Positions 59,296 through 64,000 of a stretch of DNA of 64,000 nt are shown piece by piece. Numbering within the stretch: position 1 is the stretch's first letter; each line of letters begins with the position of its first letter. Under the pieces are notes generated by a model. That model made no database searches. It had not been told where the DNA came from and was given only the letters and a program-made list of their open reading frames with translations. This DNA is from Psychrobacter immobilis. Its GTDB lineage: Bacteria > Pseudomonadota > Gammaproteobacteria > Pseudomonadales > Moraxellaceae. A program made the translations under genes and the position numbers. The DNA is taken from contig CAJHAA010000004.1 in assembly GCA_904846265.1 (NCBI GenBank), forward strand, positions 62,001-126,000, read 5' to 3'.

Positions 59296-59991
59296 ATGCA
59301 GAGTGGTAAAATCAAGCACTGGAATTCAGATAAAGGCTATGGCTTTATCGATGTAGACAACCAAAGTGAAGACGTGTTTTTTCATGTGAGTAAAGTGCGA
59401 TTATCACAGCCGATAACCGTTGGTCAAAGCGTCTATTTTAATAGTGAGCGTAATGATAAAAACCAACTACGGGCCATTGAAGTCACTTCCGACGAATTGA
59501 GTATTTTAGCCACTCCAGACTCAAATATAACCAATCACTATTCAAATACTGGCAGCCGAAACAAGAGAAGCTTAGGATCTACCCTATTTAGTGTGATTGC
59601 CCTGATTACCGTTGCTGTTTATTTTTTTGGTGATTTGTCGTCTGGGTTTTTGACCGATAGTATTGACCCAACGACGGTATCACAAACCTCATCCGAGAGC
59701 CAGCCAGCAAAGACAAGCGGCGTCACGGGCGATGCTCAGACAGACAATACCATTGCCCTTATTCAACGAGGCGGGCCATTTCCTTATCCTCATAAAGATG
59801 GCACGACATTTTATAATCGTGAGGGCAGATTGCCCACGCAGTCACAAGGCTACTACCGCGAATATACCGTGCCGACCCCTGGCGTGTCACATCGCGGTGC
59901 ACGGCGTATCGTCACAGGTGGTCATCCGCCGACTGTGTATTACTTAACCGTTGATCACTATGATAGCTTTCGCAGACTGGACGTAAAATAA
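59296..59991 (+). CDS. Cold-shock domain / transmembrane / RNase Sa-type fusion protein
   Basis: 231 aa with three parts. Residues 1-65 are a cold-shock domain with RNP1 KGYGFI (13-18) and RNP2 VFFHVS (27-32). A basic patch (RNKR, 88-91) precedes one membrane helix (about 95-112). Residues 150-231 match guanyl-specific bacterial RNases of the RNase Sa/barnase family: GGPFPYP, DGTTFYNREGRLPTQ, then catalytic E189 in YYREYTV, R200 and R203/R204 in HRGARRIV, and H221 in DHYDSF. By charge distribution the cold-shock domain should be cytoplasmic and the RNase periplasmic. A barstar gene follows after 1 nt. I know of no characterised protein with this architecture. Confidence 0.88.
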   Translation: MQSGKIKHWNSDKGYGFIDVDNQSEDVFFHVSKVRLSQPITVGQSVYFNSERNDKNQLRAIEVTSDELSILATPDSNITNHYSNTGSRNKRSLGSTLFSVIALITVAVYFFGDLSSGFLTDSIDPTTVSQTSSESQPAKTSGVTGDAQTDNTIALIQRGGPFPYPHKDGTTFYNREGRLPTQSQGYYREYTVPTPGVSHRGARRIVTGGHPPTVYYLTVDHYDSFRRLDVK

Positions 59992-59992
59992 T

Positions 59993-60361
59993 ATGAGTAA
60001 AGCCATCCACTATATTAATCTGGGTTTTGACCAAGATATTAACCAAAAAACTACAGCACTAAATGCTAGCATGCCCGCTCAGACTGTTAACATACCGGTA
60101 GACGAGATACTCAATAAAACCACATTATTAACAAACTTAGCCAATGCCTGTGATTTTCCCAGCTATTTTTCACATAACTGGGATAGCGCATGGGACTGTT
60201 TAACGGACAGCGAAGTGACTCACCTGATGCTGGATCTAACAGCGGTGAAAAAAATAAACACCGAAGATTTTAATGTTTTCAAAAGCATCATCGAAGATGC
60301 CTACAGAGATTTTGGCAAGCCGCAATTATGGGTTATTATGCCGTCCGTGGATGATGCCTAG
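59993..60361 (+). CDS. Barstar-family ribonuclease inhibitor
   Basis: 122 aa. The barstar helix that plugs the RNase active site is visible as FPSYFSHNWDSAWDCLTD, with D64, W67 and D68 matching the barnase-contacting D35, W38 and D39 of barstar. It starts 1 nt after the RNase stop, so the two are translationally coupled. It presumably inactivates the upstream RNase while that is in the cytoplasm. Pairing is inferred from adjacency and family biology. Confidence 0.88.
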   Translation: MSKAIHYINLGFDQDINQKTTALNASMPAQTVNIPVDEILNKTTLLTNLANACDFPSYFSHNWDSAWDCLTDSEVTHLMLDLTAVKKINTEDFNVFKSIIEDAYRDFGKPQLWVIMPSVDDA

Positions 60362-60380
60362 TCGCCTATCACCACACAAA

Positions 60381-60435
60381 CCTGAATTCGAGATAAAACC
60401 ATATTTATCCCGAATTCAGGTTAATTTATTTTTAT
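60381..60435 (+). terminator. Hairpin between barstar and gltS
   Basis: CCTGAATTCG (60381-60390) and CGAATTCAGG (60411-60420), extended inside by GATAAA/TTTATC with one bulge on each side, then a T-rich tract. Probably ends the RNase-barstar message before gltS. Confidence 0.75.
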
Positions 60436-60450
60436 AGAAAGGATTAATAT

Positions 60451-61725
60451 ATGGAAATTACCCTAAACGGCTATTACACGCTGATACTAGCCACTCTAGT
60501 GCTGCTGCTTGGGCGCTTTTTGGTCAAGAAAATTAAATTCTTAGAAGATTTTAACATTCCAGAGCCTGTTGCTGGTGGTTTGGTCGCGGCAATAGTGGTC
60601 TATATTCTAAATATCATTTGGGGATATAGTTTTAACTTTCATCAAGGGTTACAGACGGCTACCATGCTGATGTTTTTTGCCTCTATTGGTTTGAGTGCTG
60701 ATTTTAGTAGACTCAAAGCTGGTGGTACGCCATTGTTGATTTTTACCATCGTTGTGTCCGTTTTTATCGTCTTGCAAGATGTCGTTGGTGTGGCCATGGC
60801 AAGCGCGTTGGGACTTGATCCACTGCTTGGATTAGTGACAGGTTCTATCGCCCTGACTGGTGGTCACGGTACGGCAGGCGCTTGGGGTATCACCTTGGAG
60901 CAAGATTACGGTGTGGTCGGTGCAACGACGCTTGGTATCGCCGTTGCCACCTATGGCTTAGTCGCTGGTGGTATCATTGGCGGTCCTGTGGCCCGTCGCC
61001 TGATTCAAAAGCTGGGGTTAAAACCAACACCTGCCAATCCCAATCCTAGTGACATCGAAAAAGTCGCTGGTGCGCAGTCGCTTTATAGCACCAAACATGA
61101 CGAAGATTCAGCGAGTAGCAATAAAGAAATTTTCGAAAGACCTGACAGCATGCGCTTTATCACCGCCTCTTCTACTATTGAGACATTGGCATTGTTTGCC
61201 GCAGCGTTGGCTTTCGCCGATGTCATGACGCTTGTTGCGCAAGGCACGTGGTTTGAGCTACCTACCTTCGTTTGGGCGTTGGCAGGTGGTGTGATTATTC
61301 GTAATGTCTTAACCACTATCTTTAATTTTGATATGTTTGATCGCTCTATCGACGTATTTGGTAACGCTTCTTTGAGTCTGTTCTTAGCCATGGCACTGCT
61401 GTCATTGAAGCTATGGCAGCTGACTGATTTGGCAGGCCCTGTGTTGATTATCTTACTGGTACAGACGGTCATTATGGTCGTTTATGTCTATTTCATAACC
61501 TTTAAGGTGATGGGTAAAGACTATGATGCAGCGGTCTTGTCAGCTGGACATTGTGGTTTCGGTATGGGTGCGACGCCAACGGCGATTGCCAATATGCAGG
61601 CGGTCACGGATCGCTATCTGCCTTCGCCTAAGGCGTTTTTGATTGTGCCAATGGTTGGTGCATTCTTTGTCGATATCGTCAATGCGACGATCTTGCAGAT
61701 ATTTACTAAACTGCCGTTTATGTAA
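60451..61725 (+). CDS. gltS: Sodium/glutamate symporter
   Basis: A 424-aa inner-membrane protein with about ten membrane helices, GltS/ESS family. The two pore-loop GGHGTAGAWG and GHCGFGMGATPTAIANM signatures are intact, as is FNIPEPVAGGL near the N-terminus. It couples glutamate uptake to sodium. Adds to gltIJKL at 41-44 kb as a second glutamate uptake system. Confidence 0.95.
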   Translation: MEITLNGYYTLILATLVLLLGRFLVKKIKFLEDFNIPEPVAGGLVAAIVVYILNIIWGYSFNFHQGLQTATMLMFFASIGLSADFSRLKAGGTPLLIFTIVVSVFIVLQDVVGVAMASALGLDPLLGLVTGSIALTGGHGTAGAWGITLEQDYGVVGATTLGIAVATYGLVAGGIIGGPVARRLIQKLGLKPTPANPNPSDIEKVAGAQSLYSTKHDEDSASSNKEIFERPDSMRFITASSTIETLALFAAALAFADVMTLVAQGTWFELPTFVWALAGGVIIRNVLTTIFNFDMFDRSIDVFGNASLSLFLAMALLSLKLWQLTDLAGPVLIILLVQTVIMVVYVYFITFKVMGKDYDAAVLSAGHCGFGMGATPTAIANMQAVTDRYLPSPKAFLIVPMVGAFFVDIVNATILQIFTKLPFM

Positions 61726-61757
61726 TTTGATAAGCAATAAAGTCGAATTAACCTGAA

Positions 61758-61795
61758 TAAGGCTGGGCTACGCTATCGTAACCCAGCCTTTTTAT
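61758..61795 (+). terminator. Terminator of gltS
   Basis: AAGGCTGGG and CCCAGCCTT form a 9-bp stem with T5 following. Confidence 0.85.
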
Positions 61796-61866
61796 TGGTT
61801 ATTCAACCTTCCTATAAAGGTATGATTGAACTAAGCTAGATCATTACCTAGTATTGAGAGAATGAT

Positions 61867-62115
61867 ATGAGTAAAGATAAACTTATCAAGTTATCGAAAG
61901 AAGAGGAAGAAGCGTTGTTAGATAATTTAAGAGATTATATGAGCGAAGAGTTTGATTTGGATATCGGTAATTTGCCTGCCAAGTTCTTATTCGATTTTAT
62001 AGTGGACTTGATTGGCTCTAAAATATATAACCAAGCCATCGATGATGCTGAGCCTTGGTTATATGAGAGGTTTATGGGCATATTAGAAGACAGTCATGCG
62101 CTGAAGAAGGATTAG
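61867..62115 (+). CDS. DUF2164 family protein
   Basis: An 82-aa soluble helical protein. The pattern KLSKEEEEALLDNLRDYMSEEFDLDIGNLPAKFLFDFIVDLIGSKIYNQAIDDA matches DUF2164. Function unknown. Single gene. Confidence 0.8.
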   Translation: MSKDKLIKLSKEEEEALLDNLRDYMSEEFDLDIGNLPAKFLFDFIVDLIGSKIYNQAIDDAEPWLYERFMGILEDSHALKKD

Positions 62116-62220
62116 TTTGCGTTGCGTCAAAACATTGTCATTTCACAAAAAATGAAAGCTAGATTAAAACATAAGCTCAACCCAAATCTCAAAAACTACT
62201 ACCAATTTTAATCACAAAAA

Positions 62221-62250
62221 AAACTGCCTAGTAAATGCTAAGCAGTTTTT
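62221..62250. terminator. Terminator, family member 1
   Basis: AAACTGCCTAG ... GCTAAGCAGTTT hairpin with A/T runs, between convergent genes. It shares its centre (CCTAGYA ... GCTAA) with hairpins at 62808-62839 and 63780-63814. Confidence 0.8.
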
Positions 62251-62320
62251 CACATCAAACTAAGACGCTCAAATTTTAAAATACTTCAATTAACAAATAC
62301 TTAAAGCAAATTTTTATATA

Positions 62321-62716
62321 CTAAAGCGTAAACCCAATCACATTGAGCTTGTTCTCTTCTGCAAACTCAAATAACTTATGAACATGATTTAAATTCTCAA
62401 GAAATGTATTCAAACCTTCTTGGCTCTCTGCTTCGTAGTAACCGATGTCGTGTACCAATTTTTTTAAATCTGTCGCGGCAAACGCTCTGATAATCTTAGG
62501 TACGACTGCCATATCATATAATAGCCCGTCATGCTGATCATGCAGAGGCGTGCTGTTGTCTGTCAAAAATAACAGATAGCACAAGGCGTAATACCCCTCT
62601 CCCAACAGCTCAATCAATTCTTCCGTATAGTGTTCAACAGATGCTTGTTTCACATCCAAGTATTGGTTATCGCGATTTTCTCTTAGCTCATCAAGTGTAA
62701 TACTACCATTGAACAT
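62321..62716 (-). CDS. Hypothetical protein, N-terminus probably displaced by a frameshift
   Basis: 131 aa of acidic helical protein from MFNGSITLDELREN to NVIGFTL; no known domain. The ATG at 62716 has no proper ribosome site. A strong AAGGAG with ATG at 62778 lies 62 nt upstream in another frame; one extra base in the A9 run at 62746-62754 would join the two into one 152-aa protein beginning MPISTSMSFFFCS and continuing REENLASMFNGS. So this is either phase-variable, a broken gene, or a sequencing error. Confidence 0.6.
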   Translation of the reverse strand: MFNGSITLDELRENRDNQYLDVKQASVEHYTEELIELLGEGYYALCYLLFLTDNSTPLHDQHDGLLYDMAVVPKIIRAFAATDLKKLVHDIGYYEAESQEGLNTFLENLNHVHKLFEFAEENKLNVIGFTL

Positions 62717-62778
62717 ACTTGCTAAATTTTCCTCACGAACACTACAAAAAAAAATGACATAGATGTAGAAATAGGCAT
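62717..62778 (-). other. Out-of-frame 5' end with homopolymer tract
   Basis: An ATG at 62778 with a perfect AAGGAG 6 nt upstream begins a frame that reads 13 codons or so through nine T (minus strand) before stopping at TAG. Adding one T makes it continue into the 62321-62716 frame. Confidence 0.55.
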
Positions 62779-62807
62779 CGTATTCTCCTTATCTGTTATT
62801 AAAAATA

Positions 62808-62839
62808 AGAACCACCTAGCAGAAGCTAAATGGTTCTTT
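62808..62839. terminator. Terminator, family member 2
   Basis: AAGAACCA and TGGTTCTT pair around CCTAGCAGAAGCTAAA. It lies past the amidotransferase gene (leftward). Confidence 0.7.
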
Positions 62840-63014
62840 CTTCAGTTCAATGAGATTGAATAAAAGATAGGTCGCAGGTTAAGTAATCAATAGCGAGTAT
62901 TATGTAAGTTAAGTAAAACCCACAGTCTTGACTGGTTTGCTCATCTGTCATTTTAGCGCTTTTCTTTATACTGAATTTTCACCTGCTACAGATTATTAAT
63001 CGCGTTTCACTGAA

Positions 63015-63755
63015 TTATCTAGCTAGTTTATCTAGCATGGTCGAGAGCCATGCATTGTTATCTGCAATATACGTGTCCCCTAGTGCTAGGATCTCATCAG
63101 CCGCTTGCACAGAGTCAGGATGATCAATCATCGCTTCTTGTATATACGTCTGTCCATGCGACACCATATCTACCATACTCTTGTTAGTCACTTCAAAATG
63201 ACATTGCCAACCAAGCACCCACGTACCTAATTCTTTATGCTTTGATGTTTGATAAACAAAACCTTGATTGGCCCAAGTATGTGACGTTGCTATTGGCATC
63301 GCGCCTTTGGGACACTCAAAACCATCGCCATGCCAATGAAATACAGTGAATTCATTCTTTGGCAAATCTGCTAGCAGCGGATGCGCAAGCCCCTGTTCGG
63401 TCAATTGAATGGGCAGCCAGCCAACCTCTTTTATGCCTGATGGCGCAACTTTCGCCCCCAAGCTATCTGCAATCAGTTGTGCACCCAAGCAAACACCAAT
63501 CACGGTTTTTCCGTCATTAATACTTTGCTGAATGAAAGATTTTTCATCAGCTAGCCACTGAAAGTCACTTTCATCATGAATGCTCATTGGTCCACCCATA
63601 ACGACTAACCAATCAAAACTGTCTTGCGCGGGTAATGGTTCATTTTTATAAAAACGTGTGACCGTAATACTATGGTCTCGATTATCTGCCCACTGCTTGA
63701 TATGGCTGAGCTCTTCAAAATCAACATGGTAAAGAGCATGAATTCGTAGCATCAT
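63015..63755 (-). CDS. Class I glutamine amidotransferase-like protein
   Basis: 246 aa from the ATG at 63755 (AAGGA 7 nt upstream). A GMP-synthase-type GATase domain standing alone: nucleophile C89 in TVIGVCLGAQL, and the histidine/glutamate pair in GWQCHFEVT. WLVVMGGPMSIHD marks the oxyanion region. It resembles YfeJ-like stand-alone domains that may be gamma-glutamyl hydrolases or amidases rather than partners of a synthase. Substrate unknown. Confidence 0.82.
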   Translation of the reverse strand: MMLRIHALYHVDFEELSHIKQWADNRDHSITVTRFYKNEPLPAQDSFDWLVVMGGPMSIHDESDFQWLADEKSFIQQSINDGKTVIGVCLGAQLIADSLGAKVAPSGIKEVGWLPIQLTEQGLAHPLLADLPKNEFTVFHWHGDGFECPKGAMPIATSHTWANQGFVYQTSKHKELGTWVLGWQCHFEVTNKSMVDMVSHGQTYIQEAMIDHPDSVQAADEILALGDTYIADNNAWLSTMLDKLAR

Positions 63756-63779
63756 CAAATTATCCTTTTATTAAAAAAA

Positions 63780-63814
63780 TAAAAAACCGCCTAGCAAACG
63801 CTAAGCGGTTTTTT
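63780..63814. terminator. Terminator of glyA, family member 3
   Basis: AAAAACCGCCTAGC and GCTAAGCGGTTTTTT, loop AAAC. It lies between the amidotransferase start and the glyA stop, in the right place to end glyA. Confidence 0.8.
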
Positions 63815-63862
63815 ACTTTATACAACACTTAATAAGCGCTGGCTAAAACAGAGAGAAACGGC

Positions 63863-64000
63863 TTACTGATTTTTTTCGTAAACTGGTAACTCTTTGCAGA
63901 TCGCTTCTACTTTACCGCGTACTTCAGTAGCGACGGCTTCATCACCACGACTATCTAGTACATCACAAATCCAACCTGCCAAATCACCCGCTTGCGCTTC
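63863..64000 (-). CDS. glyA: Serine hydroxymethyltransferase, C-terminal part
   Basis: The last 45 codons and the stop (TAA at 63865-63863). Reading leftward from the window edge: [20 protein letters not shown], then [20 protein letters not shown], which is the conserved end of GlyA (ADWI-x-DVL ... V-x-KV-x-x-LC-x-x-FPVY). The enzyme interconverts serine and glycine with tetrahydrofolate. The rest lies beyond the window. Confidence 0.9.
   Translation of the reverse strand, partial: EAQAGDLAGWICDVLDSRGDEAVATEVRGKVEAICKELPVYEKNQ

Overview
The window reads as chromosomal DNA of a Moraxellaceae gammaproteobacterium, most likely Psychrobacter. The basis is gene content and order: smc-zipA-ligA, coaD next to a YfhL-type ferredoxin and bioA/bioD, a BirA without a DNA-binding domain next to coaX, a complete leucine/isovalerate (liu) pathway, Hsp33, GltS, ProA, and moderate GC with AT-rich intergenic DNA. 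This assignment is an inference from protein character; no 16S gene is present.

Layout. 0-1.6 kb: end of a capsule-type polysaccharide export operon (KpsM/KpsT and the start of a third gene). 1.7-2.4 kb: tRNA with CAU anticodon and RNase P RNA. 2.4-5.4 kb: coaD-ferredoxin-bioA-bioD. 5.7-13.3 kb: smpB, a RarD-like permease divergent from an Lrp/AsnC regulator, three lipoproteins (one MliC-like) and a YgiQ radical-SAM protein. 13.3-15 kb: a small accessory island with a REP-associated tyrosine transposase (RAYT) flanked by two inverted REP hairpins, and an AT-rich HNH-nuclease-like gene wedged behind ligA. 15-22.6 kb: smc, zipA, ligA. 22.7-27 kb: small hypotheticals, a TauE/SafE permease, birA-coaX and a TonB-domain protein. 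27-38.2 kb: the liu cluster (isovaleryl-CoA dehydrogenase, HMG-CoA lyase, both 3-methylcrotonyl-CoA carboxylase subunits, methylglutaconyl-CoA hydratase) with two tandem acyl-CoA synthetases that share a duplicated promoter and operator. 38.5-56.6 kb: an FAD oxidoreductase, a DJ-1 protein, a gltIJKL importer, hslO, a lipase-like hydrolase, a PhoX phosphatase with a Pho box, an FAH-family enzyme, and a polar amino acid ABC locus with three tandem binding proteins. 57-64 kb: an acidic lipoprotein, proA, a cold-shock-domain/transmembrane/RNase Sa-type fusion with a barstar gene, gltS, small conserved genes (one apparently frameshifted at an A9/T9 tract), a class I amidotransferase and the 3' end of glyA.

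Themes. Biotin synthesis (bioAD), biotin attachment (birA) and a biotin enzyme (LiuD) occur together. Glutamate and other polar amino acid uptake is heavily represented (gltIJKL, gltS, the three-receptor ABC locus). The most novel-looking system is the membrane-tethered RNase with an RNA-binding cold-shock domain plus barstar at 59.3-60.4 kb. Noncoding structure is also rich: a pair of 108-bp MITE-like elements, the REP pair, a 28-bp perfect palindrome, a duplicated terminator module and a family of near-identical terminators.
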